A stretch of 64,000 nt of DNA, from assembly GCA_902363675.1 (NCBI GenBank), contig CABJAV010000002.1, forward strand, positions 63,583-127,582, read 5' to 3'. Position numbers and translations under genes: made by a program. Positions 27,496 through 36,177 of the stretch are shown here, one piece after another (the stretch's first letter is position 1; each line of letters opens with the position of its first letter). The notes beneath the pieces were generated by a model that ran no database searches, had not been told where the DNA came from, and worked only from the letters and a program-made list of their open reading frames with translations. The stretch comes from Lachnospiraceae bacterium. Lineage in GTDB: Bacteria; Bacillota; Clostridia; Lachnospirales; Lachnospiraceae.

Positions 27496-28353
27496 ATGCA
27501 TATGTGGTTTTCCGAATATCACACATCCAATGTGAGACTGGATGTTCGAATAGAGGAGCAGCTGTTTTCAGGGCAAAGTGATTATCAGAAAATAGATGTG
27601 TTTAAATCTTATGAGTTTGGAAAAATGGTGGCTCTCGATGGAGAAATCGTTTTTTCTGATACAGATGAATTTATATATGACGAGATGGTTACGCATGTGC
27701 CAATGGCGGTGCATCCGAATGTGAAGAATGTACTCATTATTGGTGGGGGCGACGGAGGCGTTGCCAAAGAGCTTATCAATTATCCGTCGATCGAACATAT
27801 TGATGTGGTTGAGACGGACAGGATGTTTGTAGATGTCTGCCGGAAATTTTTCCCGGAAGTGGCATGCGGACTGGATGATCCAAGAATCTCGATGTATTAT
27901 GACGACGGACTGCGGTTTCTCAGACGAAAAAGCGATGAATATGATTTGATCATCAATGATTCCACAGATCCGCTCGGACATACCGAGGGACTGTTTACAA
28001 AAGAATTCTATGGAAGCTGTTACAAAGCACTCAAAGAGGATGGCGTTATGGTATACCAGCATGGAAGTCCGTTTTATGATGAGGATGAGGTCGAATGCAG
28101 AAAGATGCACAGGAAAGTTTATAAGTCATTTCCGATAAGCAGGGTATATCAGGCACACATTCCAACATGTCCATCCGGTTACTGGCTGTTTGGATTTGCG
28201 TCCAAGAAATATCATCCCCTCAATGATTTAAATACTGAGAAATGGGAAGCACTTGGACTTAAGACATGGTACTACACAACCAATCTTCACAGAGGGGCCT
28301 TTATGTTGCCGCGATATGTGGAAGAATTACTCGAAGAAGAGGAAAGCAATTAA
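27496..28353 (+). CDS. speE: Spermidine synthase family aminopropyltransferase
   Basis: 285 residues with the polyamine aminopropyltransferase features: EYHTSNVRLDVRIEEQLFSG, the SAM-like cofactor motif LIIGGGDGGVAKEL, VVETDRMFVDVCRKFFPE and INDSTDPLGHTEGLFTKEFY, which carries the catalytic Asp. The usual substrate is decarboxylated SAM, made by SpeD, yet no SpeD is present in this window and the operon also has the carboxynorspermidine route. It may use decarboxylated SAM made elsewhere or have another acceptor. It lies 20 bp after the decarboxylase. Confidence 0.93.
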   Translation: MHMWFSEYHTSNVRLDVRIEEQLFSGQSDYQKIDVFKSYEFGKMVALDGEIVFSDTDEFIYDEMVTHVPMAVHPNVKNVLIIGGGDGGVAKELINYPSIEHIDVVETDRMFVDVCRKFFPEVACGLDDPRISMYYDDGLRFLRRKSDEYDLIINDSTDPLGHTEGLFTKEFYGSCYKALKEDGVMVYQHGSPFYDEDEVECRKMHRKVYKSFPISRVYQAHIPTCPSGYWLFGFASKKYHPLNDLNTEKWEALGLKTWYYTTNLHRGAFMLPRYVEELLEEEESN

Positions 28354-28377
28354 AAGTATTTGACAGGAGGAAGAAAA

Positions 28378-29673
28378 ATGAGCAGATTACTTATCATTGG
28401 ATGTGGAGGAGTCGCATCCGTAGCAATTAGAAAGTGTTGTCAGAACAGTGAGGTTTTTACAGAGATTATGATCGCTAGCCGGACCAAGTCCAAATGCGAC
28501 GATCTGAAGGCGAAAATCGAAGGGACCACCACGACCAAAATTGAGACCGCAAAAGTGGATGCTGACAACGTAGAAGAACTGAAGGAATTGATTCAGTCAT
28601 ACAAACCGGATGCGGTACTTAATGTTGCACTTCCGTATCAGGATCTTACGATTATGGATGCATGTCTCGCGTGTGGTGTCGATTATATTGATACGGCTAA
28701 TTATGAATGCGAGGATACCGAGGATCCAAAGTGGAGAGCTATCTATGAGAAGCGCTGCAGGGATTTAGGATTTACAGCATACTTTGATTATTCATGGCAG
28801 TGGGCATATCAGGAAAAGTTCAAAGAAGCAGGACTTACCGCTATTCTGGGAAGTGGATTTGATCCGGGAGTGACTTCCGTTTTTTCCGCATATGCATTAA
28901 AACACTATTTTGATGAGATTCACACAATTGATATCCTTGACTGCAATGGCGGTGACCACGGATATCCATTTGCCACAAACTTTAATCCGGAGATCAATCT
29001 TCGCGAGGTATCTGCAAATGGTTCCTACTGGACAGATGGTCACTGGGTCGAGACTGAGCCAATGGAGTGGCGCGCGCAGTATAATTTCGACCAGGTTGGT
29101 GAAAAAGATATGTATCTTCTTCATCATGAGGAGATAGAATCTCTTGCCAAGAACATCCCGGGAATCAAAAGAATCCGGTTCTTTATGACTTTTGGACAGA
29201 GTTACCTGACGCACATGAAATGCCTTGAAAATGTTGGAATGCTTAGAACGGACCCGATCATGGTGGACGGAAAAGAGATTGTTCCAATCCAGGTTCTGAA
29301 AGAACTCCTTCCGGATCCGGCATCACTTGGACCGCGTACTGTGGGCAAGACAAACATCGGATGCATTTTCACAGGAATCAAGGACGGAAAAGAAAAGTCA
29401 ATCTATATTTATAATGTCTGCGATCATCAGGAGTGTTACAAAGAGGTCGAATCACAGGCAATATCATATACAACGGGTGTTCCGGCAATGATCGGTTCCA
29501 TGATGGTTGTGACAGGACTCTGGAAAAAGCCGGGAGTGTTTAACTTAGAGGAGATGGACCCGGATCCATATATGGAGGCACTTAATAAGTTTGGACTTCC
29601 ATGGAAAGTTGTAGAGAATCCAGTGCCTGTAGACTGCTATAAGACAGCAGATGCGTCGGTACACATGGATTAG
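28378..29673 (+). CDS. Carboxynorspermidine/carboxyspermidine synthase (saccharopine dehydrogenase family)
   Basis: Reductively condenses aspartate semialdehyde with a diamine. Rossmann motif LLIIGCGGVASVAIRKCC at the N-terminus, then AVLNVALPYQDLTIMDACLA and GVDYIDTANYE. GSGFDPGVTSVFSAYALKHY is a family hallmark. Length 431 with the ATG that follows AGGAGG; an upstream TTG frame start is rejected. It is paired with NspC below, so putrescine to spermidine, or a 1,3-diaminopropane to norspermidine route, is inferred; putrescine is more likely because AguA and AguB make it. Confidence 0.93.
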   Translation: MSRLLIIGCGGVASVAIRKCCQNSEVFTEIMIASRTKSKCDDLKAKIEGTTTTKIETAKVDADNVEELKELIQSYKPDAVLNVALPYQDLTIMDACLACGVDYIDTANYECEDTEDPKWRAIYEKRCRDLGFTAYFDYSWQWAYQEKFKEAGLTAILGSGFDPGVTSVFSAYALKHYFDEIHTIDILDCNGGDHGYPFATNFNPEINLREVSANGSYWTDGHWVETEPMEWRAQYNFDQVGEKDMYLLHHEEIESLAKNIPGIKRIRFFMTFGQSYLTHMKCLENVGMLRTDPIMVDGKEIVPIQVLKELLPDPASLGPRTVGKTNIGCIFTGIKDGKEKSIYIYNVCDHQECYKEVESQAISYTTGVPAMIGSMMVVTGLWKKPGVFNLEEMDPDPYMEALNKFGLPWKVVENPVPVDCYKTADASVHMD

Positions 29674-29721
29674 GACAAATTATAATCGAAAATATGCAGA
29701 GCATAAAATTTGGAGAAATGT

Positions 29722-30885
29722 ATGAGGATAAACGAGCTTGCAACTCCCTGCTATGTGATAGATGAAGGCAGGTTGACGGACAATCTTAAAATTTTGAATG
29801 GCGTAATGCAAAGGACCGGTGCAAAGATTCTTCTTGCCCAGAAGGCATTTAGCGCATTTTGTGAATATCATCTTATAGGCAGATATTTGAGTGGGACAAC
29901 GGCAAGCGGGCTATATGAGGCCCGCCTTGCGCATGAAGAGATGGGGAAAGAAAACCATGTATTCTGTCCTGCTTTTTTGCCGGAAGAGATGGATGAACTT
30001 GTAGAAATCTGTGACCATATCGTGTTTAATTCTGTATCGCAGTATCTGTGTCATCTGCCAAAAATTCAGGCGGCAAAGTCCAAAAAGAAGATGCCGATAA
30101 GTGCAGGGCTTCGAATTAACCCGGAGTGTTCCACGCAGGAAGGGCATGAAATCTATGACCCGTGCGGAGCAGGTTCCAGACTTGGCATCACAAGGGCAGA
30201 ACTTGACCGGGCGATTGCAAACGGTCTGGATTTGTCACAGATAGATGGCTTTCATTTTCACACTTTATGTGAACAGAATTCCGATGATCTGGAAAAGACG
30301 CTGGATGCAGTTGAGGCAAAGTTCGGCGATTTATTATACAATCTCAAATGGCTTAACATGGGTGGTGGACATCATATTACAAGAGCGGATTATGATATAG
30401 CCAAGCTGGAAGAATGCATCACACATATGCAGGAAAAATACGACCTTGAAATCTATCTTGAACCGGGTGAGGCGGTTGCGCTGAATGCAGGATATCTTGA
30501 GACAACGGTACTTGACATTGTTCAAAATGGGGATGTCAAAATACTTATATTAGACACATCAGCTGCATGCCATATGCCGGATGTGCTAGAGATGCCATAT
30601 CGTCCGCCACTAAAGAACAGCGGGGAGGCAGGAGAGAAGAAATATACCTACCGGTTGTCATCGTGTACATGTCTTGCAGGGGATGTCATCGGTGATTATT
30701 CTTTTGACAGGGAGATTCAGATCGGTGACAGGCTTACGTTTTGTGATATGGCAATCTATTCCATGGTGAAAAATAATACATTTAACGGAATGCCACTCCC
30801 GGATATTGCAGTGATGGATGCAGATGGGGAGTGCAGGGTAATCAGGAGATTTGGATATGAAGATTTTAAATGCAGGCTGTCCTAG
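29722..30885 (+). CDS. nspC: Carboxynorspermidine/carboxyspermidine decarboxylase
   Basis: PLP-dependent fold type III decarboxylase. The N-terminal [18 protein letters not shown] and the PLP Lys in [13 protein letters not shown] are visible, as are [26 protein letters not shown], the phosphate-binding [11 protein letters not shown] and [14 protein letters not shown] with the C-terminal active-site Cys. At 388 residues it is the usual NspC length. It completes the carboxyspermidine route with the preceding dehydrogenase. Its 3' end overlaps the aguA start by 29 bp, which points to coupled translation. Confidence 0.94.
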   Translation: MRINELATPCYVIDEGRLTDNLKILNGVMQRTGAKILLAQKAFSAFCEYHLIGRYLSGTTASGLYEARLAHEEMGKENHVFCPAFLPEEMDELVEICDHIVFNSVSQYLCHLPKIQAAKSKKKMPISAGLRINPECSTQEGHEIYDPCGAGSRLGITRAELDRAIANGLDLSQIDGFHFHTLCEQNSDDLEKTLDAVEAKFGDLLYNLKWLNMGGGHHITRADYDIAKLEECITHMQEKYDLEIYLEPGEAVALNAGYLETTVLDIVQNGDVKILILDTSAACHMPDVLEMPYRPPLKNSGEAGEKKYTYRLSSCTCLAGDVIGDYSFDREIQIGDRLTFCDMAIYSMVKNNTFNGMPLPDIAVMDADGECRVIRRFGYEDFKCRLS

Positions 30886-32020
30886 TGCAGACGGATTTTA
30901 TATGCCGGCAGAGTATGAGATGCATAAAGGAACCATTCTGATATGGCCAAAGAGACCGGGCTCATGGATCTATGGAGCAAAGAAAGCAAGGGAAGCATTT
31001 GCAAATGTCATATGTGCGATTGCAGAATCGGAGCAGGTTTATCTTCTTGCAGAAGCCAATCTCATAGATCATGCAAGGGAAACGGTTGAAGCAGTCAGAA
31101 AAGAGAAAGGCTATACCTGTGATTTTCCGGTTCATTATATGCAGATGGAATCCGATGATGCATGGGCAAGGGATGTCGGACCGACATTTGTGATCAACGG
31201 AACAGGTGATGTAAGAGGAATTGACTGGTGCTTTAATGCATGGGGCGGCGAGTTTGACGGCCTGTATGCAGACTGGGAAAAAGATGATAAAGTAGCCACA
31301 TTGTTTTGCCGGCAGACAGGGTATGATGTATATGATGCACATCCCTTCGTGTTAGAGGGTGGGGCAATTCATACAGATGGGGAAGGTACTGTGATCGTCA
31401 CAGAGAGCTGCCTTTTAAGTAAAGGCCGTAATCCATCCTTATCCAAAGAAGAGATAGAGCGTAAACTGGAAGATTATCTTGGGGCAAAAAAAATCATCTG
31501 GATTCCATCTGGTATATATAATGATGAGACAAATGAACACGTCGACAACGTATGTGCTTTTACCGCACCCGGACATGTTGTACTTGCGTGGACGGATGAT
31601 GAAAATGATCCACAGTATCGTATGTCCCATGCAGATTTTGCAGTTTTGGAAAAGGAGACAGATGCAAGAGGCAGAAAAATCATAGTTCACAAAGTGCCGA
31701 TTCCAAAAGAACCGGTCTGTATTACAGAATATGAATTAGCAGGCTTTTCATTTGAAGACGGTGAAGACGAGCGTGAAGCCGGAGAGCGGCTTGCAGCAAG
31801 TTATGTCAATTTTTACATCACAAACGGTGGCGTATTGATTCCACAGTTTGGGGATGCGATGGATCAACAAGCACTTGAGATCATCGGAGGACTTTTCCCG
31901 GGCAGAAAGGTGTATCCGATATTTGCACGTGACATTATTGTAGGTGGTGGAAATATTCACTGCATCACGCAGCAGGTGCCTATTTCGTATAAACTACAAA
32001 CAGAAAGGAGCGAATCATGA
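30857..32020 (+). CDS. aguA: Agmatine deiminase
   Basis: Hydrolyses agmatine to N-carbamoylputrescine and ammonia. Guanidine-group modifying family; [20 protein letters not shown] at the N-terminus, [13 protein letters not shown], the [15 protein letters not shown]lu-His-Asp region and the C-terminal nucleophile Cys in [15 protein letters not shown]. About 387 residues, full length. The chosen ATG has AGGAG 8 bp upstream and overlaps the nspC 3' end. It works with aguB, whose start overlaps its stop (ATGA), to convert agmatine to putrescine. Confidence 0.95.
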   Translation: MKILNAGCPSADGFYMPAEYEMHKGTILIWPKRPGSWIYGAKKAREAFANVICAIAESEQVYLLAEANLIDHARETVEAVRKEKGYTCDFPVHYMQMESDDAWARDVGPTFVINGTGDVRGIDWCFNAWGGEFDGLYADWEKDDKVATLFCRQTGYDVYDAHPFVLEGGAIHTDGEGTVIVTESCLLSKGRNPSLSKEEIERKLEDYLGAKKIIWIPSGIYNDETNEHVDNVCAFTAPGHVVLAWTDDENDPQYRMSHADFAVLEKETDARGRKIIVHKVPIPKEPVCITEYELAGFSFEDGEDEREAGERLAASYVNFYITNGGVLIPQFGDAMDQQALEIIGGLFPGRKVYPIFARDIIVGGGNIHCITQQVPISYKLQTERSES

Positions 32021-32880
32021 GAGAGGTTACAGTCGCTGCAATACAGATGCGTTGCAGCAGAAACGTAAAAGAGAATATCGAAAAAGAATCAGATCTGATT
32101 ACGAAAGCAGCTGAAAATGGTGCACAAATCATACTTCCATCCGAACTTTTCGAACGGCAGTATTTTTGTCAGGAGAGAAGATATGAATATTATGAATACG
32201 CAAAGCCACTTGAAGAAAATGATGCTGTACAAAGCATGAAAAAGCTTGCGAAGAAGCTCGGTGTCGTTATCCCCGTCAGCTTTTATGAAGCGGGAGACAA
32301 CCGTCAGCTTTTTAATACCGTAGCCGTTATCGACGCAGACGGCAGCGTACTTGGAATATACAGAAAGACACATATTCCGGATGATCATTATTATCAGGAA
32401 AAATTCTACTTCACACCCGGAGATACAGGATTTCGGGCATTTAAGACGAGATATGGAACAATCGGAGTCGGAATATGCTGGGATCAGTGGTTTCCTGAAA
32501 CCGCAAGAGGAATGGCACTTGCAGGGGCAGAAATACTGTTTTACCCGACCGCTATTGGAAGTGAACCGATTCTGGAGTGTGACAGTATGCCACACTGGAG
32601 ACGTTGCATGACGGGACATGCTGCATGTAATCTTATGCCTGTCGTTGCGGCGAACAGAGTCGGAACAGAGACGGTTGAGCCATGCATAGAGAATGGAAAC
32701 CAGAAGTCGGCACTCACATTTTATGGTTCGTCGTTTATTACCGATGCCACAGGAGAAGTGGTAGAGGAAATGGATAGAGAGTCGGAAGGATTCATAATGC
32801 ATAAGTTTGATCTCGATGAGATGGAACGTGAGAGAAGAAGCTGGGGCCTTTTCCGGGACAGAAGACCAGAGATGTATTAA
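32017..32880 (+). CDS. aguB: N-carbamoylputrescine amidase
   Basis: Nitrilase-superfamily amidase that cleaves N-carbamoylputrescine to putrescine, CO2 and ammonia. The catalytic triad is visible: Glu in [12 protein letters not shown], Lys in [18 protein letters not shown] and Cys in [13 protein letters not shown]. The protein has 287 residues, as usual for the family. Its ATG overlaps the aguA stop by four bases. It is the last gene of the polyamine operon and is followed by a terminator. Confidence 0.95.
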   Translation: MREVTVAAIQMRCSRNVKENIEKESDLITKAAENGAQIILPSELFERQYFCQERRYEYYEYAKPLEENDAVQSMKKLAKKLGVVIPVSFYEAGDNRQLFNTVAVIDADGSVLGIYRKTHIPDDHYYQEKFYFTPGDTGFRAFKTRYGTIGVGICWDQWFPETARGMALAGAEILFYPTAIGSEPILECDSMPHWRRCMTGHAACNLMPVVAANRVGTETVEPCIENGNQKSALTFYGSSFITDATGEVVEEMDRESEGFIMHKFDLDEMERERRSWGLFRDRRPEMY

Positions 32881-32910
32881 GACAGGATGTATTAAGACAT
32901 ATAAGGACTG

Positions 32911-32954
32911 GGGCGCTTGCATCGAATGTGATGTAAGTGCCCTGTTCTATTTTT
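32911..32954 (+). terminator. Terminator of the polyamine operon
   Basis: GGGCGCTTGCATC and GATGTAAGTGCCC form a 13-bp stem with two mismatches, followed by TGTTCTATTTTT. Confidence 0.8.
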
Positions 32955-32977
32955 GTGAGGAGAGCGGGGCGACTGTA

Positions 32978-33085
32978 GATAGTGGCATCCGTTGTGTATA
33001 GCAGGATAGCAGCGTCAGTTGTGTGTAGCAGGATAGTAGCATCAGTTGTGTGTAGCAGGATAGTAGCATCAGTTGGGGACAGCAG
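32978..33085 (+). repeat. Four tandem 27-bp repeats
   Basis: Units at 32978, 33005, 33032 and 33059, each close to GATAGTAGCATCAGTTGTGT plus GTAGCAG. The middle two are almost identical and the outer two more diverged; a fifth decayed unit may follow. The period is a multiple of three, but the only open frame across it (minus strand, 9-residue repeats) does not look like a gene. Confidence 0.85.
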
Positions 33086-33139
33086 ATAGTAGATCTGATG
33101 GGGCATAACAGGGGAGTAATATTGGTGGGGCTGTGCTGC

Positions 33140-33367
33140 GGGGTACATAGAAAAAAATCTTCCTCCAGGACCCCATTCCTGCCCCCGAAAGCTTATCGAT
33201 ATTTCTCTCAGGGGTACATGTAGAAAAATTTTAAGCTGGGACCCCGCTTTCTGTAAAATGTGGGGTATTTTGAAATGATTTTTTCGGATAGACCCCAAAA
33301 GGGATGTTTTAAGGTGCTTTTTGTACGAAAATGGGGTACTGGAGGAAGATTTTGGTGTATATACCCC
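33140..33367. repeat. 228-bp dyad element of four 35-bp modules
   Basis: Four modules, each exactly 35 bp and each running from GGGGTA (GGGGTAC in three) to ACCCC, start at 33140, 33211, 33262 and 33333. Spacings of 71, 51 and 71 bp make the array mirror-symmetric about 33253.5. Module 4 is close to the reverse complement of module 1 (ATCTTCCTCCAG shared). Modules 2 and 3 pair more weakly. Each module can also close on itself through GGGGT/ACCCC. Nothing else is seen in this gene-free stretch between aguB and the next gene. Confidence 0.75.
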
Positions 33368-33444
33368 GGGAAGCATTTATTTAGGAAAAGAATTCGAGAG
33401 TGGATGGAGAAATTGAAAAAATGTCTATCAAAATAATATATAAA

Positions 33445-33476
33445 TTGTAGAAATAAAGAAAAAAGGGGCGTATAAT
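33445..33476 (+). promoter_or_regulatory. Promoter-like module, copy 1
   Basis: ATTGTAGAAAT, a G-rich block AAGGGGCG and TATAATA. The same module with identical spacing lies before the reverse transcriptase gene at 38534. TTGTAG to TATAAT is 20 bp apart, long for a plain sigma-A promoter. Confidence 0.5.
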
Positions 33477-33559
33477 AAACTTATGACGAACTGAATCGTG
33501 ATGAATGGTATAAAACACAAGAATTTTAATATAGAAATTATATTTGGGAGTTACTAAAG

Positions 33560-34456
33560 ATGGGGATTAATACAGAAAAAATAAAAGGAATTGCAACGAA
33601 TTCAAAAGATGCTATTGTTAAGGCTTTAGATCAGGATGGTAATGGACAGATTGACAGTGTTGATATTATTTTACTTGCACTTAAAGTTCCTGGGGTAAAA
33701 ATTGATAGAGCCAAATTTCTGCAAAAAGAATTATTCAAGAATCATCCACAAGATGTAATTGATAGAGCAATTGAAACAACACCCGCGCAGGCTGGAATTG
33801 CATCAGAAGAAGTGGATAAGATTGCAGATGAAGTGATTAAATTTGAAAGAAACGCTGTTTCGGGAATATCGGTGGCATTGGGAATGCCAGGAGGCGTAGC
33901 AATGGCTGCCACAATTCCGGCAGATATTGCACAGTATTATGGATATATGATACGAGCAGCACAAAAATTGTTGTATTTATATGGTTTTCCAGAATTGGAT
34001 ACTTCGGATGAAGCAATTGCATTAGATACAGAAACTATCAATTCCTTAACAGTCTGTTTAGGCGTGATGTATGGCGTGGCGAATGCAAATAATGCGATAA
34101 AAGCGATGGCAAAAGCTCTTGCAGGAGGAGTAGAGAAGCAATTGATGAAGAAGGCGCTTACCAAAGGTGCAATTTATCCAATTGTGAGGGCCGTTGGAAA
34201 ATGGTTTGGAGTAAGAATGACAAAGGAGATTTTTGCAGGATTTTTTAAGAAAGCAATTCCGGTAGTTGGAGGCGTTGTAGGTGGTGGTATTACTTATGCG
34301 TCATTTAAACCATGTTGTTATCGATTGAAAGATGTATTACAAGATACAATGCTGAGTAATCCAAACCATGAATCGAGTGAAGAAGAAAATAAAATTTTCT
34401 ATGATATCGAAGCAGAGTATGTCGAAGTAAAAGATGGAATCTCACAAAGTAATTAA
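33560..34456 (+). CDS. EF-hand protein with EcsC-like domain
   Basis: Residues 24-35 (DQDGNGQIDSVD) form a calcium-binding EF-hand loop with the canonical 1-3-5-9-12 acidic or polar pattern, Asp replacing the last Glu. The rest (about 85-270) has the Gly/Ala-rich amphipathic helices of EcsC-family proteins: ALGMPGGVAMAATIPADIAQ, YYGYMIRAAQKLLYLYGFP and AIPVVGGVVGGGITYASF. No signal peptide is visible. The function is unknown; in the family the domain is membrane-associated. Base composition is more AT-rich than the polyamine genes. It shares a promoter-like module with the reverse transcriptase gene, so it may belong to the same accessory set. Confidence 0.7.
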   Translation: MGINTEKIKGIATNSKDAIVKALDQDGNGQIDSVDIILLALKVPGVKIDRAKFLQKELFKNHPQDVIDRAIETTPAQAGIASEEVDKIADEVIKFERNAVSGISVALGMPGGVAMAATIPADIAQYYGYMIRAAQKLLYLYGFPELDTSDEAIALDTETINSLTVCLGVMYGVANANNAIKAMAKALAGGVEKQLMKKALTKGAIYPIVRAVGKWFGVRMTKEIFAGFFKKAIPVVGGVVGGGITYASFKPCCYRLKDVLQDTMLSNPNHESSEEENKIFYDIEAEYVEVKDGISQSN

Positions 34457-34467
34457 GAAAACACAAT

Positions 34468-34677
34468 ATGCAAAGAAAAAGAGGTACAGAATTTTTTGAC
34501 AATTCAATAAGTGTTTATCTAATTGTAGTTTTTATTTTAGTGTTTGGAATTATGTCATGCGCTAAGAAAGAATCTGGAACAAATGATGAAAGTTATTATA
34601 CAGAGGAAAGATACTACAATTCAGAAACAGAAGATGTTGTCCTAGAAGATCAAAAAGAAAGACATCGATTATATTAA
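34468..34677 (+). CDS. Short lipoprotein-like or membrane fragment
   Basis: 69 residues: a basic start, a hydrophobic stretch (VYLIVVFILVFGIMSCAKK) ending in a lipobox-like MSC, then an acidic Tyr/Glu-rich tail. There is no convincing ribosome-binding site. Its last 30 bases overlap in another frame with the start of the DUF4186 remnant. It may be a real small lipoprotein or the 5' part of a broken gene. Function unknown. Confidence 0.3.
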   Translation: MQRKRGTEFFDNSISVYLIVVFILVFGIMSCAKKESGTNDESYYTEERYYNSETEDVVLEDQKERHRLY

Positions 34678-34969
34678 TGAAAAAGGAATAGATACGATCC
34701 GGCAGCATGCCAGAGATTTTATTGCGAAACGCGAAGCACCGGCAGTTATCCCGAATGATGGAAAACAGACACCAATGAAGGGGCATCCTGTGTTTATTGC
34801 ACAGCATGCAACCGCGACATGTTGCAGAGAATGCATACGGAAATGGCATAAAATGCAGCCGGGAAGGGAATTAAGTCAGGTGCAGCAGGACTATCTGGTG
34901 GATGTAATCATGACATGGATTCAACAGGAAATTGCTGATAGTAATCAACAACCGAAACCCGATAAGTAA
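34646..34969 (+). pseudogene. DUF4186 protein, 5'-truncated
   Basis: The frame is open from 34646 and encodes the conserved body of DUF4186: DYINEKGIDTIRQHARDFI, APAVIPNDGKQTPMKGHPVF, IAQHATATCCRECIRKWH, then QDYLVDVIMTWIQ. The N-terminal segment before the first of these, including any start codon, is missing; the first in-frame ATG lies in the middle of the domain (TPMKGHP). The upstream frame instead belongs to an unrelated lipoprotein-like sequence. A deletion joining two genes, or a frameshift, would explain it. The HATAT-CC-x-C pattern suggests metal binding. The function of the family is unknown. Confidence 0.6.
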
Positions 34970-35212
34970 ATGATCACTTAAAAATATCTCGACATAATGC
35001 AGCATAAATGCTATAATGCGCACAAGGCGTTTATTCATATAGCCTTACCATATCCCCAAGAAATTTCATATGTTCGGGCGTATCGCCCGCATTACCAATT
35101 AGTTTTAAAATTTAATAATGTACAAACTATTTTAGGCAAACTATTTTTAGCTCACAAAAGACTGTTAAATCAGTTCTTTTTGCTATATACTTAAGGAAAG
35201 GTAACATATTAC

Positions 35213-36175
35213 ATGGGAAAAACCAAAGATGTAACTACGGAACCAAAGAAAGAGGTCCATGGCACTATTTTTGACGATGTGTTTCGAACTATCGCTCAGA
35301 AGATGCCAGCTCTTCTGATTCCGTTGATCAACGAAGTGTTCCAGACGAATTATCCGGAAGATATTCATTTTCAGCAGCTGCGGAATGAACACTATGAAAA
35401 ACTCGGGAAGATCATCACTGATTCTATTCTGCAGATTGAAGGCCGCACCTATCATCTCGAATGTCAGTCTTCACTTGACGGACGAATGGTAATCCGAATG
35501 TTTGAATACGATTTTTCGATTGCACTCGAACTTGCGGAGAAAAATAATGGAATATTTGAAATTGAGTTTCCACAATCATGCGTGCTGTATATTCGGAACC
35601 ACCGAGAACACAGTCTGCCGGAACATCAAGAGGCAATCGTGAAGTTTGCAGACGGTCAACAGATTCTCTATCGAGTTCCAATCTTGCGGGCACAAAACTA
35701 TACTGTGGATTCAATAATCGAAAAACGACTGTTAATACTGCTTCCATATCATATATTGCGCTACGAAAGTTTCCTGAAAAATTCAGGTAATAACACGAAA
35801 AAGCTGGAGCAATTATTAGCCGACTATCAAAAAATCAGTGATGCGTTAGAACAATGTATGGATGATAAGAAATCCTCTCTTTATATCGATTTAATCACAC
35901 TTATCGAAAAGATTGCAGATCATATCATTCCAAAGGAAAATGAAAAAGTAAGAGAAAGGTTAGGTGATCTTATGGGTGGAAAAATTTTGCAACTTGAATC
36001 AGAACGATTACGCGAATTAGGAGAGGCAAAAGGCCGTGCTGAGGGTCGAAAGGCCGAACGAATTGCGGCAATTCAAAATATGATTTCACTTGGATTGACC
36101 AAAGAAAAAATTTTAACAATATATTCAGAAGAAGAATACAACGAAGCGGTAAGTACAATGCTTGTGGAGGTATAA
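35213..36175 (+). CDS. Rpn-family recombination-promoting nuclease / PD-(D/E)XK transposase-like protein
   Basis: The 320-residue protein opens with GTIFDDVFRTIAQKMPALLI and continues with KIITDSILQIEGRTYHLECQ, which supplies the Asp and Glu-x-Gln of a PD-(D/E)XK active site, then MVIRMFEYDFSIALELA. This is the layout of Rpn/YhgA-like nucleases. The C-terminal part is helical and charged (LRELGEAKGRAEGRKAERIA) and ends with a segment found in many clostridial Rpn proteins. Such proteins act in RecA-independent recombination and are linked to phage defence. It ends 2 bp before the WYL regulator gene, so the two form an operon. Confidence 0.85.
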   Translation: MGKTKDVTTEPKKEVHGTIFDDVFRTIAQKMPALLIPLINEVFQTNYPEDIHFQQLRNEHYEKLGKIITDSILQIEGRTYHLECQSSLDGRMVIRMFEYDFSIALELAEKNNGIFEIEFPQSCVLYIRNHREHSLPEHQEAIVKFADGQQILYRVPILRAQNYTVDSIIEKRLLILLPYHILRYESFLKNSGNNTKKLEQLLADYQKISDALEQCMDDKKSSLYIDLITLIEKIADHIIPKENEKVRERLGDLMGGKILQLESERLRELGEAKGRAEGRKAERIAAIQNMISLGLTKEKILTIYSEEEYNEAVSTMLVEV

Positions 36176-36177
36176 CT

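Noticed and set aside
32792..33376. Minus-strand open frame with TDATILLHT peptide repeats
   Set aside because: It runs antisense through the aguB end, the terminator, the 27-bp repeats and the palindromic modules and has no ribosome-binding site; the peptide repeats only reflect the DNA repeats.
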